A DNA stretch of 38,607 nt. It comes from Streptomyces poriferorum. Lineage in GTDB: Bacteria; Actinomycetota; Actinomycetes; Streptomycetales; Streptomycetaceae. The DNA is taken from assembly GCF_019399235.1 (NCBI RefSeq), contig NZ_JAELVH010000046.1, positions 1-38,607 on the forward strand, written 5' to 3'. Below are positions 23,712-32,048 of the stretch, piece by piece; positions within the stretch are counted from its first letter, which is position 1; every line of letters begins with the position of its first letter. Position numbers and translations under genes: made by a program. The notes under the pieces are model-generated. The model was not told the origin of the DNA and searched no databases. It saw only the letters and a program-made list of their open reading frames with translations.

Positions 23712-25466
23712 GTGCCTCAACTACGCCTCGCACTGAATCAGATCGACTCGACCGTCGGCGACCTCGCCGGCAACACCGAGTCGATCCTCCACTGGACCCG
23801 GCACTCCGCCGAACAGGGCGCCCACCTGGTGGCGTTCCCCGAGATGGTGCTGACCGGATACCCCGTCGAGGACCTGGCCCTGCGGTCGTCCTTCGTCGAG
23901 GCGTCGCGGGAGGCGCTGCGTGCGCTCGCCGCGCGCCTGGACGCGGAGGGCTTCGGAGAACTCCCGGTCGTCGTCGGCTACCTCGACCGATCCGAGTCCG
24001 CCGCGCCGCGCTACGGCCAGCCCGCCGGATCGCCGCGGAACGCCGCCGCGGTGCTGCACCGCGGACGGATCGCGCTGAACTTCGCCAAGCACCACCTGCC
24101 CAACTACGGCGTCTTCGACGAGTTCCGGTACTTCGTGCCGGGCGACTCGATGCCTGTCGTACGGGTGCACGGCATCGATGTGGCGCTCGCGATCTGCGAG
24201 GACCTCTGGCAGGACGGCGGCCGGGTGCCGGCCGCGCGTGCCGCCGGGGCCGGGCTGCTGCTGTCGATCAACGCCTCGCCGTACGAGCGGGACAAGGACG
24301 ACACCCGGCTGGAACTGGTCCGCAAGCGGGCCCAGGAGGCCGGCTGCACGACCGCGTACCTCGCGATGATCGGCGGTCAGGACGAGCTGGTCTTCGACGG
24401 GGACTCGATCGTCGTCGACAAGCAGGGCGAGGTCATCGCGCGTGCGCCGCAGTTCGCCGAGGGCAGCGTGATCCTGGACCTCGATCTGCCGGCCGCCCCG
24501 CCCGAGGCGCCGTCCGGTGTGGTGAACGACGGGCTGCGGATCGACCACGTGGTCCTCTCCGAGAAGCCGCTGCCGGCGTACGAGGCGGAGCTCGCCGGAG
24601 GATACGCGGAGCGGCTCGACGACGACGAGGAGCTGTACTCGGCGCTCGTCGTGGGTCTGCGGGCGTACGCGGCGAAGAACGGCTTCAGCAGCGTGCTGGT
24701 CGGGCTCTCCGGCGGGATCGACTCGGCGCTGGTCGCCGCGATCGCCTGCGACGCGCTGGGCGCGCAGCACGTGTACGGCATCTCGATGCCGTCGAAGTAC
24801 TCCTCGGACCACTCCAAGGGCGACGCGGCCGAGCTGGCGCGGCGTACCGGGCTGAACTTCCGGACCGTACCGATCGAGCCGATGTTCGACGCGTACATGG
24901 GGTCGCTGGGGCTCACCGGCCTCGCCGAGGAGAACCTGCAGTCGCGGCTGCGCGGCACGATGCTGATGGCCGTGTCCAACCAGGAGGGCCAGATCGTCCT
25001 GGCTCCGGGCAACAAGTCGGAGCTGGCGGTCGGTTACTCGACGCTGTACGGGGACTCCGTCGGCGCGTACGGGCCCATCAAGGACGTCTACAAGACGTCG
25101 GTCTTCCGGCTGGCGAAGTGGCGCAACCGGGCAGCGGAGGAGCGCGGGCAGACGCCGCCGATCCCGGAGGCCTCCATCACCAAGCCGCCCAGCGCGGAGC
25201 TGCGGCCGGGTCAGGTCGACACGGACTCGCTGCCCGACTACGACGTGCTGGACCGGATCCTGGAGATGTACGTCGACCGGGACCAGGGGCTCGACGCGAT
25301 CGTCGCGGCCGGGTTCGACGCGGAACTGGTGGCGAAGACGCTGCGGATGGTGGACACGGCGGAGTACAAGCGGCGGCAGTACCCGCCGGGCACGAAGATC
25401 TCGCCCAAGGGGTTCGGCAAGGACCGGCGGCTGCCGATCACGAACCGGTGGCGCGAGTCCGGCTGA
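23712..25466 (+). CDS. nadE: Glutamine-dependent NAD+ synthetase
   Basis: A 584-residue two-domain enzyme making NAD+ from nicotinate adenine dinucleotide, ATP and glutamine. The N-terminal nitrilase-type glutaminase (about residues 1-260) has the Glu-Lys-Cys triad in FPEMVLTGYP, FAKHHLPNYG and AICEDLW (Cys near residue 160). The C-terminal synthetase (about 300-584) has the PP-loop LVGLSGGIDSALVAA near residue 332 and APGNKSELAVGYSTLYGD near 435. It is the long form, so glutamine rather than free ammonia is used. The GTG at 23712 begins directly at PQLRLALNQ, the expected first strand, and is preceded by a -10-like box at leaderless spacing. Transcribed alone; an essential cofactor gene. Confidence 0.96.
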   Translation: MPQLRLALNQIDSTVGDLAGNTESILHWTRHSAEQGAHLVAFPEMVLTGYPVEDLALRSSFVEASREALRALAARLDAEGFGELPVVVGYLDRSESAAPRYGQPAGSPRNAAAVLHRGRIALNFAKHHLPNYGVFDEFRYFVPGDSMPVVRVHGIDVALAICEDLWQDGGRVPAARAAGAGLLLSINASPYERDKDDTRLELVRKRAQEAGCTTAYLAMIGGQDELVFDGDSIVVDKQGEVIARAPQFAEGSVILDLDLPAAPPEAPSGVVNDGLRIDHVVLSEKPLPAYEAELAGGYAERLDDDEELYSALVVGLRAYAAKNGFSSVLVGLSGGIDSALVAAIACDALGAQHVYGISMPSKYSSDHSKGDAAELARRTGLNFRTVPIEPMFDAYMGSLGLTGLAEENLQSRLRGTMLMAVSNQEGQIVLAPGNKSELAVGYSTLYGDSVGAYGPIKDVYKTSVFRLAKWRNRAAEERGQTPPIPEASITKPPSAELRPGQVDTDSLPDYDVLDRILEMYVDRDQGLDAIVAAGFDAELVAKTLRMVDTAEYKRRQYPPGTKISPKGFGKDRRLPITNRWRESG

Positions 25467-25489
25467 TGCCGGGGGTGGCGTGGTGACTG

Positions 25490-25536
25490 CGGGCCCGTCC
25501 GGCCGGGGTTTCGTCCTCGGTCGCCGGACGGGCCCG
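25490..25536. terminator. 14-bp stem hairpin after nadE
   Basis: CGGGCCCGTCCGGC (25490-25503) pairs perfectly with GCCGGACGGGCCCG (25523-25536); loop 19 bases. It lies 23 bases past the nadE stop, between convergent genes. Confidence 0.75.
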
Positions 25537-25547
25537 TCCCTTCCGGG

Positions 25548-25639
25548 CCCTGGCTCAGCGCACGAACGGACCAGTCCGTTCCGGACCCTGGCTCAGCGCA
25601 CCAACGGGCCCGTCCGTACCGGGCCCTGACTCAGTGCAC
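25548..25639. repeat. 38-bp tandem repeat, three copies, built on the MFS gene 3' end
   Basis: CCCTGGCTCAGCGCAC at 25548 and 25586, and CCCTGACTCAGTGCAC at 25624, with a 38-bp period. The third copy contains the stop (minus strand TGA at 25633-25631) and last codons of the MFS gene; the other two carry a TGA at the equivalent place. Spacers between copies are related GC-rich dyads. Confidence 0.8.
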
Positions 25640-26842
25640 GTCCGCCCCGGACTTGCACTGAGTGGATGCCGCCGCCCGGGCCACCACCCTCGACGGGGTC
25701 CGGTCGCGGTCCAGTACGCCCGCCGTGACCGCCACCGCGAGGCCTGCCACGGCCAGCACCGCGCCGACCAGGGCCGGGGAGGTCCAGCCCCAGCCCGCCG
25801 CGATGGCCACGCCGCCCAGCCACGCGCCGCCCGCGTTGGCCAGGTTGAAGGCGGAGTGGTTGGAGGCGGATGCCAGGGTCGGAGCGTCCTTGGCCTTGTT
25901 CATGACGAGCATCTGCAACGGCGTGGTCGTCATGAAGCCGACCCCGCCCAGCAGCACGACCATCACCAGCGCGGCCCACTGCACATGGGCGGCGAACGGG
26001 AAGACGACCAGGACGACGGCGAGCGCGCCCAGCGAGCCGTACAGCGTCGGGCGCAGCGCCCGGTCCGTGAGCGGGCCCGCGGCGAGTGCGCCCAGGGTCA
26101 TGCCGATGCCGAAGAGCGCCAGCACCAGGGTCACGGAGGACTCGCCGAAGCCCATCGCCTCGGTAGTCATCGCCGAGAGGTAGGAGTACACGGCGAAGAC
26201 CCCGGCGAAGCCGAAGACGGCCGTCAGGAGTCCGAGCAGGACCTGGCGGTTGCCCAGGGCACGCAGCTCGTGGCGAACGCCTCGGTCGGCCTCGACGGGA
26301 ATCTGCGGGACGAGGCGGGCGAGCGCGGCCATCGCGCCCAGCCCGATCACCGAGACCACCAGGAACGTGGCCCGCCAGCCGAGGTGCTGGCCGAGCAGGG
26401 TGGCCGCGGGGACTCCGACGATGTTGGCGACGGTCAGGCCGAGGAACATGGTCGCCACGGCCCGTGCCTGGCGCCCGTCGGGGACCAGCCGGGCGGCGAC
26501 GACCGCCCCGACGCCGAAGAAGGCTCCGTGCGGCAGCCCCGCCAGCACCCGTCCCGCGACCAGCCAGCCGAAGTCCGGAGCCAGCGCGGAGGCGAGGTTG
26601 CCGACGGTGAAGAGCGCCATCAGCAGGAGGAGCATCCGTTTGCGCGGGACGCGCGAGCCGACGGCGGTGAGCAGCGGGGCGCCGAGCACCACGCCGATCG
26701 CGTACGCCGACACGAGGTAGCCCGCGGTGGGGACGGAGGTGCCCAGATCGTCCGCGACGTTGGGCAGCAGGCCCATCATCACGAACTCCGTAGTACCGAT
26801 GCCGAAGGCGCTCACCGCGAGTGCGAGCAGAGCCAGAGGCAT
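25631..26842 (-). CDS. MFS exporter, DHA1 family (AraJ/NepI-like)
   Basis: A 403-residue protein with about 12 membrane segments. The first helix reads GIGTTEFVMMGLLPNVADDLG, typical of the DHA1 sugar/purine/drug efflux branch; the loop LLTAVGSRVPRKRMLL is a variant of MFS motif A. NHSAFNLANAGGAWLGG near residue 335 is also typical of this branch. It should export a small molecule by proton exchange; the substrate is unknown. The ATG at 26842 follows GAAAGG at a rather long distance. A palindrome TTGTTCC-N5-GGAACAA lies 161 bases upstream. The C-terminus (CKSGADVH) is short and ends in the tandem repeat. Confidence 0.9.
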   Translation of the reverse strand: MPLALLALAVSAFGIGTTEFVMMGLLPNVADDLGTSVPTAGYLVSAYAIGVVLGAPLLTAVGSRVPRKRMLLLLMALFTVGNLASALAPDFGWLVAGRVLAGLPHGAFFGVGAVVAARLVPDGRQARAVATMFLGLTVANIVGVPAATLLGQHLGWRATFLVVSVIGLGAMAALARLVPQIPVEADRGVRHELRALGNRQVLLGLLTAVFGFAGVFAVYSYLSAMTTEAMGFGESSVTLVLALFGIGMTLGALAAGPLTDRALRPTLYGSLGALAVVLVVFPFAAHVQWAALVMVVLLGGVGFMTTTPLQMLVMNKAKDAPTLASASNHSAFNLANAGGAWLGGVAIAAGWGWTSPALVGAVLAVAGLAVAVTAGVLDRDRTPSRVVARAAASTQCKSGADVH

Positions 26843-27002
26843 GAAGAGAGACCTTTCCGAAGTGGGCCCCGTGCGTTCCGGCCGGGCCAGGTGGGCCTCG
26901 GGGAGCGGGAGGGGGCAGGAGGGAACGCGGCCGTACGTGCGCCGGCGCGGGCCGGCCGGGGCCGGATCGCACGGTGACGGACCGGCTTCCTCGCCGGCGG
27001 CC

Positions 27003-27021
27003 TTGTTCCCGATCGGAACAA
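27003..27021. promoter_or_regulatory. Palindrome TTGTTCC-N5-GGAACAA upstream of the MFS gene
   Basis: Perfect 7-bp arms, AT-containing in very GC-rich surroundings, between the end of the EEP gene and the MFS start. The size fits a dimeric repressor site controlling the exporter. No regulator gene is adjacent. Confidence 0.5.
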
Positions 27022-27065
27022 AGTCTCTCAGACGTTTGGTGCGCGGAGGTAAACGGACCGTTGCG

Positions 27066-28088
27066 TCACAGTTTGACGCGGGCGGCGATCGGAAGATGGT
27101 CGCTGTCCGTGGCCGGCAGCGTCCACGACGACAGCGGCTCGACGCCCTTCACCATGATCTGGTCGATCCGGGCCATCGGGAAGGAAGCGGGCCAGCTGAA
27201 TCCGAACCCGTCACCGGCCGCGCCCTGGGTGGAGCGCATCTGCGAGGTGACCGCGTTGAGCGAGCGGTCGTTCATGGTCCCGTTGAGGTCGCCGAGCAGC
27301 GCGACCCGTTCCAGTGGTTCGTGGGAGATGGCCTTGCCGAGTGCGTCCGCGCTCTGGTCCCGCTGGCTGGCGGTGAATCCGGCGTGCAGCTTGACCCGTA
27401 CCGAGGGCAGGTGCGCGACGTAGAAGGCGATCGGACCCTCGGGCGTGGTGACGGTGGTGCGCATGGCGCGCACCCAGCCCATCTTGATGTCCACCGGTCG
27501 GGTGTCGCTCAGGGGGTACTTGCTCCACAGGCCGACGGTCCCCTGCACCGAGTGGTACGGGAAGCGGTCGGCGAGCGCCGACTCGTAGGCCGTGACCTTG
27601 CCGCTGGGGAGTTCCTGGAGGGCGACCACGTCGGCGCCCGAGCCGGCGACCTGCTGGGCGGTACCGGCGGGGTCGGGGTTGTCCGCGTTGACGTTGTGGG
27701 TGGCGACGGTGAGGTCACCGCCGGTGCCCGACTTGTCGGTGAGCAGCCCGCCGAAGACGTTGAACCAGACCAGTACCGGCAGCAGCAGGGCGATCAGCGC
27801 GGTCGCCGAGCGGCGCACCAGGCCCAGGATCAGCAGCAGCGGGACGAAGACGGCGCACCACGGCAGGAACGTCTCGGTGAGGCTGCCCAGGTTGCCGATG
27901 GTGTTCGGGATCTGCGCGTGGAGGAGCATCACGAGGGCCAGCAGGACCGAGCAGCCGGCCAGGACGATCCCGCGCCGCCAGATGCCGGGGTCCCGCGTCA
28001 GTCTGTCGCGCAGGTCCCGGAAGCGGGATCCGGTGCGCTGCGGTCCTGCGCCGCCGTTCCCGGTGTCCGCCCTGTACGCCTGCACCAT
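27066..28088 (-). CDS. Membrane-anchored endonuclease/exonuclease/phosphatase (EEP) family protein
   Basis: A 340-residue protein. A basic cytoplasmic start (residues 1-38) is followed by three membrane segments at about 40-62, 73-92 and 95-115. The rest is an EEP catalytic domain: VATHNVNADN (metal Asn) near residue 127, VVALQELPSGKV (catalytic Glu) near 155, FYVAHLPSV near 221, LLGDLNGTMND (Asp/Asn) near 264 and DSDHLPIAARV (Asp-His) at the C-terminus. All key residues of the fold are present. Members cleave phosphodiesters in nucleic acids, lipids or small molecules; in this membrane form the domain probably faces outward, but the target is unknown. ATG at 28088. It is in line with the MFS gene but separated by 223 bases. 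Confidence 0.88.
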   Translation of the reverse strand: MVQAYRADTGNGGAGPQRTGSRFRDLRDRLTRDPGIWRRGIVLAGCSVLLALVMLLHAQIPNTIGNLGSLTETFLPWCAVFVPLLLILGLVRRSATALIALLLPVLVWFNVFGGLLTDKSGTGGDLTVATHNVNADNPDPAGTAQQVAGSGADVVALQELPSGKVTAYESALADRFPYHSVQGTVGLWSKYPLSDTRPVDIKMGWVRAMRTTVTTPEGPIAFYVAHLPSVRVKLHAGFTASQRDQSADALGKAISHEPLERVALLGDLNGTMNDRSLNAVTSQMRSTQGAAGDGFGFSWPASFPMARIDQIMVKGVEPLSSWTLPATDSDHLPIAARVKL

Positions 28089-28292
28089 TGCGCTGTCCTC
28101 ACTGCCTTGCCGTACACATCGCCGCGCCCACGACCCTAGGGGATGCGCGATGCCTTTCCGGCCGTCGGCGACGACCGTACTGCCACGAGGACGCCCCGGG
28201 CGGTGCGAAGGGTTCCGGCCACAGGGGGTCTGTGGTGGCTTGTGACAGAACGCTCACACTCACCTCGGCCCGGGCGAGTCAGCGGGCCGGTC

Positions 28293-29048
28293 TCAGCGGT
28301 GACCTGCGTCTTCACCTCGGCCGGAGGCCGCGGGCCGCGGTGCGAGGCCCTCGATCAGCAGGCGGATGATGCGGTCGGCGAGGTCCTCGGGCAGCGGCGC
28401 GTCGGGCCGGTGAATGGTGCGTACCAGCATGGGGCCGAGGAACAGATCGTCCATCAGCTCCACGTCCGTGTCGCCCCGCAGCTCACCCGCCTCGACGGCC
28501 CTGCCGACGGCGGCGACCATCGCGGCCCGGCGGGGCGCGATCACCGTGCGGTGGTACTCCGCCCACAGCATGGGGTGGCTCTTCATCTGCGCGAAGACGT
28601 TGTGCAGCAGCACCGAGGAACGCTGGGCGAGTCCGCGGGTACGCATGGACTCCAGCAGGACGCGCAGGTCACCGAGGCCCCCGGCACCGGAGACGTCGGG
28701 TTCCGGCGGCTCGATCTCGCGCAGGACGTCGACGAAGAGCTCCTCCTTGCCGGCCCAGCGCCGGTAGATGGTGGCCTTGCCGACCCCGGCGGTGCGGGCG
28801 ATCCGCTCGATGGACAGGCCGGCCAAGGGCTCGCCGGCCTCCAGGAGCCCGACGACGGCGTCCAGGATGGCCCGCTCGGCGGCGGCGCTGCGCGGGCGGC
28901 CGCGGCGGGGCTCCTGTTCGTCGACGGGGCGGGGCTTGCGGTCCGGGCCGTCGTGGGTCCGCGCGTCCTGGTCCCGGCCGCCGTCGTGGGCCGGCCGGTC
29001 CTCGTCCCCGGGGACCCGGCCGTCCCGGTCCGATGCTTGCGCCTGCAC
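28293..29048 (-). CDS. TetR family regulator of the adjacent exporter
   Basis: A 251-residue repressor. The GTG at 29048 is chosen for the AGGTGG ribosome site 6 bases upstream; the frame continues further up into repeat DNA without a good start. An unusual charged leader of about 50 residues (SDRDGRVPGDEDRPAHDGG...) precedes the helix-turn-helix: RGRPRSAAAERAILDAVVGLL, then LSIERIARTAGVGKATIYRRWAGKEELFVDVL. The C-terminal domain resembles TetR_C proteins that bind drugs. It lies behind a 14-TM exporter in the same direction, 185 bases away, and the perfect palindrome at 30856-30874 before that exporter is its likely site. Low complexity of the leader suggests it is disordered. Confidence 0.9.
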   Translation of the reverse strand: MQAQASDRDGRVPGDEDRPAHDGGRDQDARTHDGPDRKPRPVDEQEPRRGRPRSAAAERAILDAVVGLLEAGEPLAGLSIERIARTAGVGKATIYRRWAGKEELFVDVLREIEPPEPDVSGAGGLGDLRVLLESMRTRGLAQRSSVLLHNVFAQMKSHPMLWAEYHRTVIAPRRAAMVAAVGRAVEAGELRGDTDVELMDDLFLGPMLVRTIHRPDAPLPEDLADRIIRLLIEGLAPRPAASGRGEDAGHR

Positions 29049-29111
29049 GTGGAACCACCTTTCGCCACCGCCGATTCTCGCCGACGCGGGAAGCGGCCGG
29101 GCACCTCGGCG

Positions 29112-29233
29112 CCCGGCCGCGACCACCGGATCCCACCACGCACCGGCCAGGACCGCCGGATCTCACCTACGCACCCGGCCGCGACCGCCGGGCCTCACCG
29201 TCCAGCCCGGGCCGCGACCGCCGGATCTCACCC
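29112..29233. repeat. About 32-bp degenerate tandem repeat, four copies, between MFS and tetR
   Basis: Copies of a CGGCCGCGACCGCCGGATCT-like unit begin near 29113, 29144, 29175 and 29209; period 31-34 bp. The array ends directly at the stop of the MFS gene (29234) and fills most of the gap to tetR. Confidence 0.75.
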
Positions 29234-30832
29234 TCAGGCCCCCACGGGGGCCGTCCGCTCGTCCTGCGCGGCCTCCTGCCGGGCGGGCGGCCTGCCCGGC
29301 AGGAAGACGGCGACCACGATCGCGCCGATCAGGGCGACGCACGCCGAGCCGACGGCCGTGACGTGCATGGCGCCCATGAACGCGTCCTGCGCGGCAGCCA
29401 CCAGCGGGGTGCCCGCGGGCCCCATCTTCTCGGCGACACCGAGCGTCGCCTCGATGGACTCCCCGGCCACGTCCCTGGCCGCGGCCGGGACCGCGTCGAG
29501 GTGCCCCTCGATGTCGCCGCGGTAGACGGCGGAGAGCACCGATCCGAGCACGGCGATCCCGAGGGCGCCGCCGACCTGCCGGAACGTGTTGTTCACGGCC
29601 GAGCCCGATCCGGCCTTCTCCCGGGGCAGCGCCTGCATCACGGCGACGGTGACCGGCGGCATCACGTGTGCCATGCCCGTGCCCTGGACGAAGAAGACCA
29701 CGCACATCACCCAGACGGGGGTCGTGGCGTCGAACAGGGCGAACGCCGCGAGGCCGCCGGCGACCAGCAGCATGCCCACCGTGCACACGGCGCGGGCGCC
29801 GAACCGGTCGACCACGAACCGGGCCCGCGGGGCGAAGACCATCTGCGCGACGGCCAGCGGCAGGATCAGCAGGCCGGACTGCAGGGCGCTCCAGCCCCGC
29901 ACACTCTGCATGTAGAAGGCGGAGAAGAACGTCACGCCCATCAGCGCGAAGAAGACCAGCGCGATGGCTGCGACGGCTGCGGAGAACGCGGGCTTCCTGA
30001 AGTACGAGATGTCGATGGCCGGGCTGCTGCTGCGCTTCTCGTGGAGGACGAACACGACCAGCACGGCCAGTCCCCCCACGACCGGCAGGAGCACGGAGAT
30101 GTCGGTGAAGTCGGCGAGCTCGCCGCCGCGGATGATCCCGTACACCAGCAGCACCAGGCCGATGATGGAGAGCACCACACCGACGGGGTCGAGACGGCCC
30201 GGCTTCGGGTCCCTGGAGTCCGGTACGAGCACGGCCATGGCGACCAGCGCGACGACCACGACGGGCACGTTGACGAGGAAGATCGAACCCCACCAGAAGT
30301 GTTCGAGGAGCAGGCCGCCGGTGATCGGGCCGATCGCGATGCCGAGGCCCACGCTGCCGGCCCAGATGCCGATGGCCTTGGGCTGCTCTTCGCGCTCGAA
30401 GACGTTCATCAGGACGGCGAGCGTGGCCGGCATGACGAAGGCGGCGCCGAAGCCCATCACGGCGCGCCAGGTGATGAGCTCGCCGGGCGATCCGGACATG
30501 GCGGCGAAGGCCGAACCGAGGCCGAAGAGAACGATGCCGAAGAGCAGGATCTTCTTGCGCCCGAGGCGGTCGCCGAGCAGGCCCGCGGTGAAGAGCAGTC
30601 CGGCGAAGACGAGCGTGTAGGAGTTGATGGCCCACTCCAGCTCGCTCTGGGTGGCTCCCAGACCGGTGGGCGAGGGGGAGGCGATCGTCTTGACGGCGAC
30701 GTTCAGGATCGAGTTGTCCAGCACGACGATGAGCAGGCTGAACATCAGGACGGCGAGGATCGCCCAGCGGCGGCGGTGGACCGCCTCGGGGACCTGGGGC
30801 ACGGCGACGGGAGCGCCGGACGGTATGGACAT
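29234..30832 (-). CDS. MFS drug exporter, DHA2 family (14 TM)
   Basis: A 532-residue major facilitator with about 14 hydrophobic segments, the QacA/EmrB layout. Markers: first-helix [19 protein letters not shown] with the DHA2 Asp, motif [17 protein letters not shown] near residue 88, and the antiporter motif [20 protein letters not shown] near residue 162. It exports drugs or lipids by proton exchange. The ATG at 30832 has GGAGG about 12 bases upstream, and the first part of the operator at 30856-30874 lies 23 bases upstream, so binding there would block transcription. The following TetR gene probably shares the transcript. Confidence 0.93.
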   Translation of the reverse strand: MSIPSGAPVAVPQVPEAVHRRRWAILAVLMFSLLIVVLDNSILNVAVKTIASPSPTGLGATQSELEWAINSYTLVFAGLLFTAGLLGDRLGRKKILLFGIVLFGLGSAFAAMSGSPGELITWRAVMGFGAAFVMPATLAVLMNVFEREEQPKAIGIWAGSVGLGIAIGPITGGLLLEHFWWGSIFLVNVPVVVVALVAMAVLVPDSRDPKPGRLDPVGVVLSIIGLVLLVYGIIRGGELADFTDISVLLPVVGGLAVLVVFVLHEKRSSSPAIDISYFRKPAFSAAVAAIALVFFALMGVTFFSAFYMQSVRGWSALQSGLLILPLAVAQMVFAPRARFVVDRFGARAVCTVGMLLVAGGLAAFALFDATTPVWVMCVVFFVQGTGMAHVMPPVTVAVMQALPREKAGSGSAVNNTFRQVGGALGIAVLGSVLSAVYRGDIEGHLDAVPAAARDVAGESIEATLGVAEKMGPAGTPLVAAAQDAFMGAMHVTAVGSACVALIGAIVVAVFLPGRPPARQEAAQDERTAPVGA

Positions 30833-30855
30833 GGACAGAACGTACCTCCATTTCG

Positions 30856-30874
30856 ATACGAGACCGTCTCGTAT
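30856..30874. promoter_or_regulatory. TetR-type operator: perfect 9-bp arms
   Basis: ATACGAGAC-C-GTCTCGTAT, a 19-bp perfect palindrome. It sits upstream of the DHA2 exporter, whose TetR partner follows it. Palindromes of this ATACGAGAC/GTCTCGTAT type are familiar in front of TetR-controlled exporters in actinobacteria. Confidence 0.8.
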
Positions 30875-31017
30875 TGGAAAGTCTTTACCGGCTTCGTGAC
30901 ACCGGGTGCCATCCCGTGCGGCGGGCCCACTTCCCGTGAGCGGCTCCGGGATGCCACCATGGAAGCGATCCGGGGACGCCGTCAGGGCGCCTCGAGATGA
31001 CGAAGGAGCCGTTGGCA

Positions 31018-31905
31018 ATGTCGCTTCAGGCTGCGCACAACCAGTCCCCCACTTCCCCCGCGGGAGCCCCCTCCGACAGCAGCAAGGCGCTGTACGGAGG
31101 CAAGAGCAACCGCCGCGTCACCGTCCACGACATCGCCGCCGCCACCGCGCGCGGCGAGAAGTGGCCCATGCTCACCGCCTACGACGCGATGACCGCGTCC
31201 GTCTTCGACGAGGCCGGCATCCCGGTCATGCTCGTCGGCGACTCCATGGGCAACTGTCACCTCGGCTACGAGACCACCGTGCCCGTCACGATGGACGAGA
31301 TCGCCATCCTGTCCGCCGCCGTCGTCCGGGGCACCAAGCGCGCCCTGGTCGTCGCCGACCTGCCTTTCGGGGCCTACCAGGAGAGCCCGGTCCAGGCCCT
31401 GCGCAACGCCACCCGGCTGATCAAGGAGTCCGGGGTCGGCGCGGTCAAGCTGGAGGGCGGCGAGCGCAGCCATGAGCAGATCAAGCTCCTGGTCGACGCC
31501 GGCATCCCGGTGATGGCCCACATCGGCCTGACCCCGCAGTCCGTCAACGCGATGGGCTACCGGGTGCAGGGCCGCGGCGAGGAGGCCGCCCAGCAGATGC
31601 TGCGCGACGCGAAGGCCGTGCAGGACGCGGGCGCGTTCGCCGTCGTCCTGGAGCTCGTCCCGGCCGAACTGGCCGCCGAGGTGACCCGCACCCTGCACAT
31701 CCCGACCGTGGGCATCGGCGCCGGTCCGGACACCGACGCGCAGGTGCTGGTCTACACCGACATGGTCGGCCTGACCGGCGGCAAGGTACCGCGCTTCACC
31801 AAGCAGTACGCCGACCTGCGCCAGATCCTCGGCGACGCCGCGAAGGCGTACGCGGACGAGGTCGTCGGCGGCACCTTCCCGGCGCCGGAGCACACCTTCC
31901 ACTAG
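31018..31905 (+). CDS. panB: 3-methyl-2-oxobutanoate hydroxymethyltransferase
   Basis: A 295-residue enzyme that adds a hydroxymethyl group from methylene-tetrahydrofolate to alpha-ketoisovalerate, the first step of pantothenate and coenzyme A synthesis. Motifs follow the TIM-barrel family: [17 protein letters not shown] near residue 58, [18 protein letters not shown] near 75 (Asp metal ligand), [11 protein letters not shown] near 112, VKLEGG near 143, [10 protein letters not shown] near 164 and [19 protein letters not shown] near 231. About 25 non-conserved residues precede the core. ATG 31018 is preferred for AAGGAG 9 bases upstream; an in-frame ATG at 30997 lacks a ribosome site. Transcribed alone and followed by a hairpin; divergent from the exporter. 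Confidence 0.96.
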   Translation: MSLQAAHNQSPTSPAGAPSDSSKALYGGKSNRRVTVHDIAAATARGEKWPMLTAYDAMTASVFDEAGIPVMLVGDSMGNCHLGYETTVPVTMDEIAILSAAVVRGTKRALVVADLPFGAYQESPVQALRNATRLIKESGVGAVKLEGGERSHEQIKLLVDAGIPVMAHIGLTPQSVNAMGYRVQGRGEEAAQQMLRDAKAVQDAGAFAVVLELVPAELAAEVTRTLHIPTVGIGAGPDTDAQVLVYTDMVGLTGGKVPRFTKQYADLRQILGDAAKAYADEVVGGTFPAPEHTFH

Positions 31906-31954
31906 GCAGTACGCCGGCACAGCACCGGCAACCGACCGACCACTGCCGCACCAC

Positions 31955-31991
31955 CGACAGCCCGCCGACTTCCCCCATCGGCGGGCTGTCG
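31955..31991 (+). terminator. Perfect 14-bp stem hairpin after panB
   Basis: CGACAGCCCGCCGA (31955-31968), 9-base loop, TCGGCGGGCTGTCG (31978-31991), 50 bases past the panB stop. Confidence 0.8.
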
Positions 31992-32048
31992 CCCTGCTGT
32001 CGGCGGACTGTCGGTGCGTTGTCGGTGGCGGCTGGTCTGATAGTCGGC

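Noticed and set aside
28089..28292. Small genes in the gap between the EEP gene and tetR
   Set aside because: Only short frames without ribosome sites or recognisable motifs; nothing supportable was seen here.
29033..31000. Long + strand frame opposite the DHA2 exporter
   Set aside because: His/Asp/Glu/Gly-rich translation without motifs; the minus strand encodes a clear 14-TM transporter.
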